Assembly (NCBI RefSeq): GCF_022811645.1
Contig: NZ_CP094534.1
Span: forward strand, 1,798,001-1,862,000
Direction: 5' to 3'
DNA: 64,000 nt
Source: Hymenobacter monticola
GTDB lineage: Bacteria; Bacteroidota; Bacteroidia; Cytophagales; Hymenobacteraceae
Shown here piece by piece: positions 35,263 through 42,607 of the stretch. The translations under genes were made by a program, and so were the position numbers. Numbering within the stretch: the stretch's first letter is position 1; every line of letters starts with the position of its first letter. A model generated the notes under the pieces. It was not told the DNA's origin. It was given only the letters and a program-made list of their open reading frames with translations, and did not search any database.

Positions 35263-37644
35263 ATGCTAGTAATTAAACGCGACGGTCGCCGCGAATCCGT
35301 GAAGTTTGACAAAGTCACGGCCCGTATCGAGAAGCTTTGCTACGGCTTGAATCAGGATTTCATCTCGCCCATCGAGGTGGCCAAAAAGGTGATTGACGGC
35401 ATCTACGATGGCGTGAGCACCGTGGAACTGGACAACCTGGCCGCCGAGACGGCCGCCTCGCTCACCACCCGCCACCCCGACTACGCCATTCTGGCGGCCC
35501 GCATTGCGGTGAGCAACCTGCACAAGGTGACTTCCAAGTCCTTCAGTAGCACGATGAAGCGGTTGTATACGTATGAAGACCCCAAGAACGGCGACAATGC
35601 TTCGCTGCTGGCCACCGACGTGTGGGAGGTGATTCATAAGAATGCCGCTACGCTGGACTCGGCCATTATCTATGACCGGGACTACAACTACGACTTCTTC
35701 GGCTTTAAGACGCTGGAGCGGAGCTACCTGCTGCGCCTGGAGGGCAAGGTGGTGGAGCGGCCCCAGCACATGCTGATGCGCGTGTCGGTGGGCATCCACA
35801 AGGACGACATTGACTCGGTTATCAAGACCTACAACTTGCTGAGCGAGCGGTGGTTTACGCACGCCACGCCCACGCTGTTCAACGCGGGTACGCCGAAGCC
35901 GCAGATGTCGAGCTGCTTCCTGCTGACGATGAAGGACGACTCCATCGACGGCATTTACGACACGCTGAAGAACTGCGCGCTGATTTCGCAGAGCGCCGGC
36001 GGCATCGGCCTTTCGGTGAGCAATGTGCGGGCCACGGGCTCCTACATCAAGGGGACCAATGGCAACTCGAACGGGCTGGTGCCCATGCTGAAGGTGTTCA
36101 ACGACACGGCCCGCTACGTGGACCAGGGCGGCGGCAAGCGCAAGGGCGCCTTCGCCATTTACCTGGAGCCCTGGCACGCGGATGTGTTCGAGTTCCTCGA
36201 CCTGAAGAAGAACCACGGCAAGGAGGAAATGCGCGCCCGCGACTTGTTTTACGCGCTGTGGACGCCCGATTTGTTCATGAAGCGCGTGGAGGAAAACGGC
36301 GACTGGACGCTGATGTGCCCCCACGAGTGCCCCGGCCTGGAAAACTCCTGGGGCCCGGAGTTCGAGAAGCTCTACATGAAGTACGAGCGCGAGGGCCGCG
36401 GCCGCCGCACCATCAAGGCGCAGGAGCTGTGGTTTGCCATCCTGGAAAGCCAGACGGAGACGGGCACGCCCTACATGCTGTTTAAGGACGCGGCCAACGG
36501 CAAATCGAACCAGCAGAACCTGGGCACGATTAAGAGCTCGAACCTGTGCACCGAGATTATTGAGTACACCGACGCCGACGAAATTGCCGTGTGCAACTTG
36601 GCCTCGCTGGCGCTGCCCCGCTACCTGGTGACCGACGCGCAGGGCAACACCACCTTCGACCACCAGAAGCTGTACGAGGTGACCTACCAGGCCACCCTGA
36701 ACCTGAACAAGGTGATTGACGTGAACTACTACCCGGTGCCTGAAACGCAGAAGTCGAACTTCCGCCACCGGCCCATCGGGCTGGGCGTGCAGGGCCTGGC
36801 CGATACGTTCATTGCCCTGCGCATGCCCTTCGAGAGCGACGAAGCCTCGGGCCTGAACAAGGACATCTTCGAAACCATCTACTTCGCGGCCATGACGGCC
36901 TCGAAGGACCTCGCCATCAAGGACGGGCACTACGAAACCTTCCCCGGCTCGCCCCTGAGCGAGGGCAAGTTCCAGTTCGACCTGTGGGGCGTGACGCCCG
37001 ACTCGGGCCGCTGGGACTGGGAGAGCCTGCGCGCCGAAGTGGTGAAGCACGGGGCCCGCAACTCGTTGCTGGTGGCGCCCATGCCCACGGCCAGCACCGC
37101 CCAGATTCTGGGCAACAACGAGTCGTTTGAGCCCTACACGAGCAACATTTACGTGCGCCGCGTGCTCAGCGGCGAGTTTATGGTGGTGAACAAGCACCTG
37201 CTGAAGGACCTGGTGGCCCTGGGCCTGTGGAACGACGCCATGAAGCAGGAAATCATCGCGGCCAACGGCTCGGTACAGGGCATTGCCCGCATTCCGCAGC
37301 ACATCAAGGACCTGTACAAGACGGTATGGGAGATTTCGCAGCGCCGCATCATCGACCAGGCCGCCGACCGCGGGGCCTACATCTGCCAGAGCCAGAGCCT
37401 GAACCTGCATGTGCAAAACGTGAACTTCGGCAAGCTCACCAGCATGCACTTCCACGCCTGGAAGCGCGGCCTGAAAACCGGCATGTACTACCTGCGCACC
37501 AAAGCCGCCGCCGACGCCATCAAGTTCACGGTGGAAAAGCAAGCCGCCGAAACCCTGGAGCCCCTGGCCCTGGTGGAGCAAAACCAGTCCGACATGGCCT
37601 GTTCCCTGGATAACCCGGACGCCTGCGAGGCGTGTGGGTCGTAA
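35263..37644 (+). CDS. nrdA: Class Ia ribonucleotide reductase, alpha subunit
   Basis: Catalytic subunit, 793 residues from the ATG at 35263 ([20 protein letters not shown]). Residues 1-90 are the allosteric ATP-cone. The ten-stranded barrel shows [15 protein letters not shown] with the redox Cys, [28 protein letters not shown] with the thiyl-radical Cys, and [16 protein letters not shown]. It ends DACEACGS, the mobile C-x-x-C pair that is re-reduced by thioredoxin. A strong terminator follows. Its leader resembles that of nrdB. Confidence 0.97.
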   Translation: MLVIKRDGRRESVKFDKVTARIEKLCYGLNQDFISPIEVAKKVIDGIYDGVSTVELDNLAAETAASLTTRHPDYAILAARIAVSNLHKVTSKSFSSTMKRLYTYEDPKNGDNASLLATDVWEVIHKNAATLDSAIIYDRDYNYDFFGFKTLERSYLLRLEGKVVERPQHMLMRVSVGIHKDDIDSVIKTYNLLSERWFTHATPTLFNAGTPKPQMSSCFLLTMKDDSIDGIYDTLKNCALISQSAGGIGLSVSNVRATGSYIKGTNGNSNGLVPMLKVFNDTARYVDQGGGKRKGAFAIYLEPWHADVFEFLDLKKNHGKEEMRARDLFYALWTPDLFMKRVEENGDWTLMCPHECPGLENSWGPEFEKLYMKYEREGRGRRTIKAQELWFAILESQTETGTPYMLFKDAANGKSNQQNLGTIKSSNLCTEIIEYTDADEIAVCNLASLALPRYLVTDAQGNTTFDHQKLYEVTYQATLNLNKVIDVNYYPVPETQKSNFRHRPIGLGVQGLADTFIALRMPFESDEASGLNKDIFETIYFAAMTASKDLAIKDGHYETFPGSPLSEGKFQFDLWGVTPDSGRWDWESLRAEVVKHGARNSLLVAPMPTASTAQILGNNESFEPYTSNIYVRRVLSGEFMVVNKHLLKDLVALGLWNDAMKQEIIAANGSVQGIARIPQHIKDLYKTVWEISQRRIIDQAADRGAYICQSQSLNLHVQNVNFGKLTSMHFHAWKRGLKTGMYYLRTKAAADAIKFTVEKQAAETLEPLALVEQNQSDMACSLDNPDACEACGS

Positions 37645-37651
37645 GGAATTT

Positions 37652-37681
37652 AAAAAGGCCGCTCAATAGAGCGGCCTTTTT
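37652..37681 (+). terminator. nrdA terminator
   Basis: GGCCGCTC pairs with GAGCGGCC, flanked by AAAAA and TTTTT. Confidence 0.9.
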
Positions 37682-37696
37682 AATAAAAGCATCATT

Positions 37697-38455
37697 ATGC
37701 AAGAGCAAATGATTCAGAAGGCAACAGACCTTCGCTTGGTCCTTACGCGTTACGCAACCGGAGAAAATATCGACAAAGACCCTGAAGTTTACCTTGAGTT
37801 AAGAAGTGAATTTTGGGGTGATATTTTCACAAGAAAGCTTCTCCCTGAGTGCGTAATATCTTGTCGACTGCTGGCCGATTTTTGGCCTTATATCAAGTGT
37901 AAGTTCAAAACTTACGCTGACAGACGTGATTATATCCGTCAGGAATTTGAGCCGCTAATGAGGTACTTGGAAGGGGAACGTGCCTACTTCCATGACGACA
38001 TAATTGGAGATGCTGTAACCAAGTTTGATTGTGACTCGGTGCTTCATTTCTGGGAAAAAGCTTTGGAGCGTCGAGAGGCAGACCCTGATGGTGCTATAAC
38101 TGCTGCTCGGTCTTTAGCCGAATCAGTTTGTAAGCAAATTCTCACCGAGAGAAATGTTGCTTTTGAAGATGAATTGTCGCTTCCGAAACTCTTTAAACTA
38201 ACTGCCCAATGCTTAAACATGAGTGCTGAGCAGCACGACGAGGCTATTTTTAAGCAGATTCTTGGCGGTTTGCAGAGCGCAATTCATGGATTCGCTACTC
38301 TCCGAAATGCTTTAGGAGATGCTCATGGCAAGCCAGGAGGCGGTTACAAGCCACTGGTTAGACATGCTGAGTTAGCAGTCAACTTAGCTGGCACATTCGC
38401 AAGCTATTTGATACAGGCTCATCACGAAACCTCTTTGAATAGCACAAGCAACTAA
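37697..38455 (+). CDS. Abortive-infection C-terminal domain (Abi_C) protein
   Basis: A 252-residue putative phage-defence protein. The C-terminal half fits the Abi_C domain (PF14355): DPDGAITAARSLAESVCKQIL, ELSLPKLFKLTAQ, LRNALGDAHGKPG and RHAELAVNLAGTFASYL. The N-terminal part (1-110) is helical and unrecognised, and may be the effector or sensor portion. Codon use is visibly AT-richer than in the surrounding genes, which suggests recent transfer. The first array hairpin follows its stop by six bases. Confidence 0.8.
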   Translation: MQEQMIQKATDLRLVLTRYATGENIDKDPEVYLELRSEFWGDIFTRKLLPECVISCRLLADFWPYIKCKFKTYADRRDYIRQEFEPLMRYLEGERAYFHDDIIGDAVTKFDCDSVLHFWEKALERREADPDGAITAARSLAESVCKQILTERNVAFEDELSLPKLFKLTAQCLNMSAEQHDEAIFKQILGGLQSAIHGFATLRNALGDAHGKPGGGYKPLVRHAELAVNLAGTFASYLIQAHHETSLNSTSN

Positions 38456-38461
38456 GTTTCT

Positions 38462-38490
38462 CCAGCCGCTTCTATTCCAGAAGCGGCTGG
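38462..38490 (+). repeat. Array hairpin 1 (also a canonical terminator)
   Basis: CCAGCCGCTTCT pairs perfectly with AGAAGCGGCTGG around a five-base loop and is followed by TTTGTTTTT. It is the most regular copy of the hairpin found in every gap of the array and shows that the repeat can act as a terminator. Confidence 0.85.
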
Positions 38491-38502
38491 TTTGTTTTTG
38501 GG

Positions 38503-38510
38503 TAGCTTGC
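38503..38510 (+). promoter_or_regulatory. -7-like box of immunity cassette 1
   Basis: TAGCTTGC ends three bases before the ATG at 38514. The same word is used at 40646 and 42291 before the two paralogues. Confidence 0.45.
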
Positions 38511-38513
38511 GGT

Positions 38514-38873
38514 ATGGATTTGTTCACGAATATTCGCAAGGTGGCTGGGTGGCAACTTGTGTCGGCTTTACTGATAGCCGGCTGTAACGCAGGACCACGG
38601 GAAGAGAATCAAGCGTCGAAACCTGCCTATGACCCCAATGCTGGATTCGTGCCCACCGCTGATGTGGCAAAAAAGATAGCCGAAGCGGTATGGGCGCCCA
38701 TCTATGGGCAAGAGCACATTGAGGAAGAGAAACCGTTCCGCGCTGTGCTAACGAACAACGAAGTATGGGTTGTACAGGGCTCCTTGCCCAAGCAGTATGC
38801 CCTCGGTGGAACCGCTTACATAGAAATCAATAAACGGGACGGTCGAATCTTAAAAGTGATTCACGGGAAGTAA
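38514..38873 (+). CDS. NTF2-fold immunity-type lipoprotein (YbbC/YhhH-like), copy 1
   Basis: A 119-residue lipoprotein (lipobox LLIAGC) with one NTF2-like domain: GFVPTADVAKKIAEAVWAPIYG, EKPFRAVLTNNEVWVVQGSLP, GGTAYIEINKRDGRILKVIHGK. This pattern is that of the YbbC/YhhH group (Imm-NTF2-2), which in E. coli sits beside Rhs toxins and is proposed to neutralise polymorphic toxins. Two paralogues lie at 40657 and 42302. No toxin gene is near. Role as an orphan immunity protein is inferred. Confidence 0.75.
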   Translation: MDLFTNIRKVAGWQLVSALLIAGCNAGPREENQASKPAYDPNAGFVPTADVAKKIAEAVWAPIYGQEHIEEEKPFRAVLTNNEVWVVQGSLPKQYALGGTAYIEINKRDGRILKVIHGK

Positions 38874-38886
38874 CTGTAGCATCACT

Positions 38887-38995
38887 CCGCCGCTGCCGCC
38901 CCGGGAGCGGCTGGGTTGGTTTTGGGGAAACCCACGCGCCGTTAGGTAGAAACACTAAGCATCGTTCGGCCGCTGGGGCGCCGGGGGCGGGCGGG
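38887..38995 (+). repeat. Array hairpins 2-3 with 80-bp spacing
   Basis: Two CCGCCGCT/GGCCGCT...GCGG(C) palindromes joined by a linker containing GGTTTTGGGG, GTTAGGTAGAAACACTAAGC and ATCGTT. The gap ends in TAAGTTTC and the next ATG. Confidence 0.8.
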
Positions 38996-39012
38996 GTGGT
39001 GTTAGCCATTCG

Positions 39013-39020
39013 TAAGTTTC
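39013..39020 (+). promoter_or_regulatory. -7-like box before the SUKH-3-like gene
   Basis: TAAGTTTC ends four bases before the ATG at 39025. Confidence 0.4.
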
Positions 39021-39024
39021 GGGT

Positions 39025-39483
39025 ATGTATAACTTCTCACCTTCCACGCTTGCATATCTGACCCAAGCCGGCTGGAAGGTTGAGCGAAAGGTATGGACCG
39101 TCAAGTATCGCGCTTTTCTGAGCGGTGAGGGCTATGAGTGGTTTCCCGCAGTAGCTGATTTTCTGGCTGAGTTCGGCGACCTCCTGATAAGATTTAAGCG
39201 GGAAGACGGTGGCCCCGATACCATCGACCTAGATGCGTGTAACGCCAGTTCTGGATTTGATTCGCGTTGGGTGACGGAAGATTATACCCGCCGAATCGGC
39301 CAGACGAAGTTCTGTGCCATTGGCCAAGCTTACAGCAACCACATGCTGCTGTTCATGGACGAGGCGGGCCGCGTGTACGGCGGCTTTGATGACTTCTTAT
39401 GCCTCATCGGCAACAGCGGTGCCGAAGCTATTGAGGTCATTTGCTCGAATCAGCGGGCGCGCATACAGGAGATACCGGAGTAG
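39025..39483 (+). CDS. SUKH-3-like immunity protein
   Basis: A 152-residue soluble protein matching the SUKH-3 immunity family: an N-terminal helix with TQAGWKVERKV, then FPAVADFLAEFGDLLIRF, the acidic strand DTIDLDACNA, YTRRIGQTKFCAIGQAYSNH and the end MDEAGRVYGGFDDFLCLIGNS. Such proteins neutralise bacterial toxins and occur in polyimmunity loci without their toxins. Its place between NTF2-type immunity genes supports this reading. Flanked by array hairpins on both sides. Confidence 0.78.
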   Translation: MYNFSPSTLAYLTQAGWKVERKVWTVKYRAFLSGEGYEWFPAVADFLAEFGDLLIRFKREDGGPDTIDLDACNASSGFDSRWVTEDYTRRIGQTKFCAIGQAYSNHMLLFMDEAGRVYGGFDDFLCLIGNSGAEAIEVICSNQRARIQEIPE

Positions 39484-39491
39484 TATCACTA

Positions 39492-39596
39492 AGCCGCTGC
39501 GCCCCGGGAGCGGCTGGTTTGGGTTTGGGGAAGCTCGCGCGGCATTGCGAGAAACACTAAGCATCGTTCAGCCGCGGGGGCGCCGGGGGCGGCTGG
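39492..39596 (+). repeat. Array hairpins 4-5
   Basis: AGCCGCT...AGCGGCT and CAGCCGC...GCGGCTG with the linker GGTTTGGGTTTGGGGAAGC ... GCGAGAAACACTAAGCATCG. Same composite unit as in the other gaps. Confidence 0.85.
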
Positions 39597-39613
39597 GGTA
39601 GGGGAAGCGGTTG

Positions 39614-39621
39614 TAATTTTC
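39614..39621 (+). promoter_or_regulatory. -7-like box of an array gene
   Basis: TAATTTTC ends four bases before the ATG at 39626. Confidence 0.35.
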
Positions 39622-39625
39622 CTCT

Positions 39626-39961
39626 ATGAAACGAATGCTGACGATTTTACTGATTTGGGTATGTATTAGCAGTTGCATGGCTCAAGCGCCAAAGCACCGC
39701 AAGCCAGCATCTGCGGCAGTGTTGCTGCAAGGCATATGGGCACAGAAAAAGGAGGACAATGCGGCAATGTGGGTCAAAGGGAATCGCCTTATGTATGGTG
39801 AGTTTCTAGATACTTGGCTCAAATACACTTTTACGCCGACCAAACTAACCATCTTTGCACAAGATGGTCCTGATGTTTATCGCATCAAAAAGCTGACGCG
39901 TGACAGCCTAGTTTTAATAGGTAATAGCGGAACAAGTATATGGCGGTTATATAGACGTTAG
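39626..39961 (+). CDS. Small exported protein, unknown
   Basis: A 111-residue protein with a signal or lipoprotein signal (ILLIWVCISSC). The mature part has lipocalin-like strand pattern: LLQGIWAQKKEDNAAMWVKGNRLMYG, YTFTPTKLTIFAQDG, YRIKKLTRDSLVLIGN. No family assigned. AT-richer than the chromosome around it. It is a cassette of the hairpin-bounded array, so an immunity or defence role is possible but unproven. Confidence 0.6.
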   Translation: MKRMLTILLIWVCISSCMAQAPKHRKPASAAVLLQGIWAQKKEDNAAMWVKGNRLMYGEFLDTWLKYTFTPTKLTIFAQDGPDVYRIKKLTRDSLVLIGNSGTSIWRLYRR

Positions 39962-39972
39962 CTAGTATCGCG

Positions 39973-40160
39973 AAGCCGCTTCCGTCCCGGGAGCGGCTGG
40001 GTTGGTTTTGGGGTAGCTCGCGCGGCGTTGCGAGAAACACGAAGCATCGTTCAGCCGCTGGGGCGCTGGGGGCGGCTGGGGTGGTTTTGGGGGAACTCAT
40101 GCGCCGTTAGGTAGAGACACTAAGCATCGCCCAGCCGCTGGCGCGCCGGGGGCGGGTGGG
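39973..40160 (+). repeat. Array hairpins 6-8 (two full 80-bp units)
   Basis: Hairpins begin at 39974, 40053 and 40133, a period of 79-80 bases. The linkers carry GCGAGAAACACGAAGCATCG and GTTAGGTAGAGACACTAAGC, the two linker types seen throughout the array. Confidence 0.85.
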
Positions 40161-40168
40161 GGCGTGGG

Positions 40169-40176
40169 TATCTTTG
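40169..40176 (+). promoter_or_regulatory. -7 box of an array gene
   Basis: TATCTTTG is an exact TAnnTTTG match, 27 bases before the ATG at 40204. No -33 box; the upstream side is the hairpin repeat. Confidence 0.5.
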
Positions 40177-40203
40177 GGTTTTGCACCTTTTAGCCCCTTC
40201 CCG

Positions 40204-40515
40204 ATGCGTACGTTTCTGCTGAGTGCCGTTTTTACGGTGGTTGTTTCATTGACGGCCTTTGCCGCCCCGCCGAGTGTAGTGTTGGTAGAATATCATCGTT
40301 TCGATGCCTCTATCACCGTTACGCGAGGTGCAGGCAAAACGGAAACCATTGAACTCTTAAAAGACACCCCAAAAAATAGCCAAGCTAACGCGGAGCGGTT
40401 TCATGCTGTGCTGACTAGTCTGTACGGCGAGGGGTTTGCGTTGCAGAGTACGGCCGTGAGCGAGTCGGCAAGTTCTCAATACGAAAAGGTGAGCTACATC
40501 TTTGTCAAGCCCTGA
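40204..40515 (+). CDS. Small exported protein, unknown
   Basis: A 103-residue protein with a clear signal peptide (MRTFLLSAVFTVVVSLTAFA) and a short alpha/beta mature part (VVLVEYHRFDASITVTRGAGK; AERFHAVLTSLYGEGFALQS; YEKVSYIFVKP). Not recognised. Start at 40204, because the -7 box lies between it and the earlier in-frame codon. Member of the cassette array. Confidence 0.6.
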   Translation: MRTFLLSAVFTVVVSLTAFAAPPSVVLVEYHRFDASITVTRGAGKTETIELLKDTPKNSQANAERFHAVLTSLYGEGFALQSTAVSESASSQYEKVSYIFVKP

Positions 40516-40532
40516 CATTAGGGAGCTTCCCC

Positions 40533-40640
40533 CAGCCGCTGCGGCGCCGGGGGCGGGTGGGGTGGTGTTGGGGACGCTCACGCGGAATGGCGAGAAACGC
40601 TAAGCATCGTTCAGCCGCTGCGGCGCCGGGGGCGGGTGGG
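40533..40640 (+). repeat. Array hairpins 9-10
   Basis: Two copies of CAGCCGCTGCGGCGCCGG plus GGGCGGGTGGG joined by a linker with CGAGAAACGCTAAGCATCG. 79 bases apart. Confidence 0.85.
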
Positions 40641-40645
40641 GGGCG

Positions 40646-40653
40646 TAGCTTGC
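40646..40653 (+). promoter_or_regulatory. -7-like box of immunity cassette 2
   Basis: GTAGCTTGCAATATGAA spans the box and the start codon. The identical 17 bases occur at 42290-42306. Confidence 0.5.
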
Positions 40654-40656
40654 AAT

Positions 40657-41007
40657 ATGAAGCATCAGGTTTTTCTTTCGCTCGTTGTGGGCTTGCTGTC
40701 ATTAGCCAGCAGCGCCAAGGCTCAAACCCCAAAAGCAGAGCCGCAAGAGCTCGCATCATCGCCGAGTTTCATGCCGAGTGGCGGGTTCGTGCCCAATGCG
40801 GCTACTGCCAAGCGCATCGCCGAAGCCGTCTGGCTGCCCATCTACGGCAAGAAAGTCCTGAGTGAAAAACCGTATCAGGCTACGCTAAACAGCAAAGGCG
40901 TGTGGGTAGTGGAAGGCTCCTTGCCCAAAGACATGGACGGCGGCGTGGCGTACATCGAAATCAGCAAGCGCGACGGCCGGATTCTGGAGGTTACTCATGG
41001 GAAATAA
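40657..41007 (+). CDS. NTF2-fold immunity-type protein (YbbC/YhhH-like), copy 2
   Basis: A 116-residue exported protein (signal MKHQVFLSLVVGLLSLASS). The domain reads GGFVPNAATAKRIAEAVWLPIYGK, EKPYQATLNSKGVWVVEGSLP, GGVAYIEISKRDGRILEVTHGK, closely similar to copies 1 and 3. Proposed immunity protein. Unlike copy 1 it has no lipobox. Confidence 0.75.
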   Translation: MKHQVFLSLVVGLLSLASSAKAQTPKAEPQELASSPSFMPSGGFVPNAATAKRIAEAVWLPIYGKKVLSEKPYQATLNSKGVWVVEGSLPKDMDGGVAYIEISKRDGRILEVTHGK

Positions 41008-41020
41008 CTGACGCATCATT

Positions 41021-41050
41021 CAGCCGCTGCGGCGCCGGGGGCGGGTGGGG
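41021..41050 (+). repeat. Array hairpin 11
   Basis: Single CAGCCGCTGCGGCGCCGG/GGGCGGGTGG hairpin between immunity copy 2 and the end of the convergent DUF5615 gene. Confidence 0.8.
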
Positions 41051-41061
41051 GCGTGGGGCCG

Positions 41062-41406
41062 CTAAGGCAGCACGTTGCCGATTTCCACAAAGGGCTCCCC
41101 AGCTTCCAGTAATTCTATCGCGGCGGGCAGGGTAGCCAGCAGCACTTCTTGCAGCCGCTCGTTGGACGTGTTGCCACAGGTGAGCCAGATAATCTGCGGC
41201 GGCGGGCCGAAACGGTCGAGTAATTGCCGGAAGTCGGCGTCTTTGGTGAGCACGACGGCCCCAGCGGCTTTGGCAGCCCGGAATATTTCTTCGTCTTCGG
41301 CATCGCGCAGGCCCAGCGTGCGGAGGGCAACGGCCTCCACGGGGAACTTCCACTTTATCCAGGCCGCGATGAGCGGCGAGAGGTGCGCGTCAATCCAGAT
41401 GGTCAT
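41062..41406 (-). CDS. DUF5615 PIN-like toxin candidate
   Basis: A 114-residue PIN-like protein, probably the RNase toxin of a VapC-like pair. DUF5615 marks: IWIDAHLSPLIAAWI at the start with the first acidic residue, GLRDAEDEEIF, and VVLTKDADFRQLL with the second acidic pair, then IIWLTCGNTSN. It overlaps the DUF433 gene by four bases (ATGA), a typical toxin-antitoxin coupling. Oriented against the rest of the array. Confidence 0.85.
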   Translation of the reverse strand: MTIWIDAHLSPLIAAWIKWKFPVEAVALRTLGLRDAEDEEIFRAAKAAGAVVLTKDADFRQLLDRFGPPPQIIWLTCGNTSNERLQEVLLATLPAAIELLEAGEPFVEIGNVLP

Positions 41407-41627
41407 GCGGCCAGGCGCGGGTGGTCAATCTGGCGGGCGGCGTATTGCAGGGCGGCTTGCAGGTCGAGGGCTTCGAGGTCGGGCATCTCGCCCAGAATCT
41501 GCTCGGCGGTGAGGCCGGCGGCGAAGAGCTGGAGCACGTCGGCCACGCGGATGCGCATGCCGCGAATGCAGGGGCGGCCGCCGCACTGACGCGGGTTGGT
41601 GGTGATGCGATGCTGCAAGGATTCCAT
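41403..41627 (-). CDS. DUF433 antitoxin candidate
   Basis: A 74-residue winged/HTH-type protein: ITTNPRQCGGRPCIRGMRIRVADVLQLFAAG and AEQILGEMPDLEALDLQAALQYAARQ are the DUF433 signature. It is usually the antitoxin and operon repressor for DUF5615. First gene of the pair; start and stop overlap the toxin gene. A second, unpaired DUF433 gene is at 61996. Confidence 0.88.
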   Translation of the reverse strand: MESLQHRITTNPRQCGGRPCIRGMRIRVADVLQLFAAGLTAEQILGEMPDLEALDLQAALQYAARQIDHPRLAA

Positions 41628-41652
41628 GTGGTGAAGATACTAGTGTTTCATT

Positions 41653-41836
41653 CAGCCGCTGCGCGCCGGGGGCGGCTGGCTTGGTTTTGAGGAAGCGCGC
41701 CGTTAGGTAGAAACACGAAGCATGGTTCAGCCGCTGCCGCCCCGGGAGCGGCTAGTTTGGTTTTGGGGGAAGCGCGTGCAGCATTGCAAGAAACACTAAG
41801 CATCGTTCAGCCGCTGGGGCGCCGGGGGCGGCTGGG
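41653..41836 (+). repeat. Array hairpins 12-14
   Basis: Hairpins begin at 41653, 41728 and 41808 (spacing 75 and 80). Linkers carry GTTAGGTAGAAACACGAAGC and GCAAGAAACACTAAGCATCG. Confidence 0.85.
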
Positions 41837-41865
41837 GTGGGTGGTATTCTGATTACATTGGCCTC

Positions 41866-42162
41866 ATGGTACACGAGGAAGCTTCGCCTACTACTTACTA
41901 CCGGCTAGTCCGTGCCCTAATCTACGCACTAGCAATCGCAGCCGCGCTGCCGATTCTGTTCTACGCCAGCGGCTATAACGGCCACCGTGGAGAATGGGCA
42001 GCAGAATGGATAATATTCCGATTGATAGGCAGCCCGTTGCTGCTGCTAGTAACAGGCGGTATCCTGATATCTTATAAGGGGCGTATCCATACTTTATTCG
42101 GGCTATTATTTCTGTTACTCGGCCTGAGTTGGATAGTGTACGTTTTCTCGCAAGACCTTTAA
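41866..42162 (+). CDS. Small membrane protein, unknown
   Basis: A 98-residue protein with three hydrophobic segments (LIYALAIAAALPILFYASG; IIFRLIGSPLLLLVTGGIL; TLFGLLFLLLGLSWIVYVF). Not recognised. TACATTGG (41854-41861) is a weak -7-like box four bases before the ATG. Cassette of the array. Confidence 0.6.
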   Translation: MVHEEASPTTYYRLVRALIYALAIAAALPILFYASGYNGHRGEWAAEWIIFRLIGSPLLLLVTGGILISYKGRIHTLFGLLFLLLGLSWIVYVFSQDL

Positions 42163-42169
42163 TATCGCC

Positions 42170-42275
42170 CAGCCGCTACCGTCCCGGGAGCGGCTGGGTA
42201 TATTTTGGGGTAGCGCGCGGAATGGCGAGAAACACATAAGCGTCTTTCAGCCGCTGTGGGACCGGGGGCGGGTGG
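42170..42275 (+). repeat. Array hairpins 15-16
   Basis: CAGCCGCTACCGTCCCGGGA plus GCGGCTG, then a diverged copy (CAGCCGCTGTGGGACCGG), joined by TATTTTGGGGTAGCGCGCGG and GCGAGAAACACATAAGCG. Confidence 0.85.
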
Positions 42276-42290
42276 GTGGCAGTGGGGCAG

Positions 42291-42298
42291 TAGCTTGC
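42291..42298 (+). promoter_or_regulatory. -7-like box of immunity cassette 3
   Basis: TAGCTTGC, three bases before the ATG at 42302; the whole 17-base context equals that of cassette 2. Confidence 0.5.
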
Positions 42299-42301
42299 AA
42301 T

Positions 42302-42607
42302 ATGAAATCCTTCTTGCTAGCAGCGCTGGTGGCTATCGTTACCAAAGCATCAGCTCAAACAGCGCCTGACGGGCAAGTGCCCAAAGCTGGCTATGTGCCC
42401 AATGCCAGCACCGCCGTCAGCATAGCCGAGGCCGTTTTACTGCCCTTGTACGGTAGCAAGGCGATTCGTCGGGAGCGGCCTTTTCGAGCGGAGCTTAGAA
42501 GTGACTCGGTGTGGGTCGTGCACAGCGGGCGCTACACCAAGGGCGGAAGCTACGTGGAGATAAGCAAGCGCGACGGCCGCATCTTAGAAGCTACGATAGG
42601 AAAGTAA
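42302..42607 (+). CDS. NTF2-fold immunity-type protein (YbbC/YhhH-like), copy 3
   Basis: A 101-residue exported protein (signal MKSFLLAALVAIVTKASA). The domain reads GYVPNASTAVSIAEAVLLPLYGS, RPFRAELRSDSVWVVHSG, KGGSYVEISKRDGRILEATIGK. More diverged than copies 1 and 2. Last recognisable cassette of the array. Confidence 0.72.
   Translation: MKSFLLAALVAIVTKASAQTAPDGQVPKAGYVPNASTAVSIAEAVLLPLYGSKAIRRERPFRAELRSDSVWVVHSGRYTKGGSYVEISKRDGRILEATIGK

Noticed and set aside
35266..37581. 771-codon open frame opposite nrdA
   Set aside because: Mirror frame of a GC-rich, strongly conserved gene; no family features.
38941..41710. GTTAGGT words in the array linkers, similar to the GTTRRRY core of integron attC sites
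   Set aside because: No matching RYYYAAC partner at the other end of the unit, half of the linkers lack the word, and no integrase gene is in the window. Kept only as part of the repeat description.
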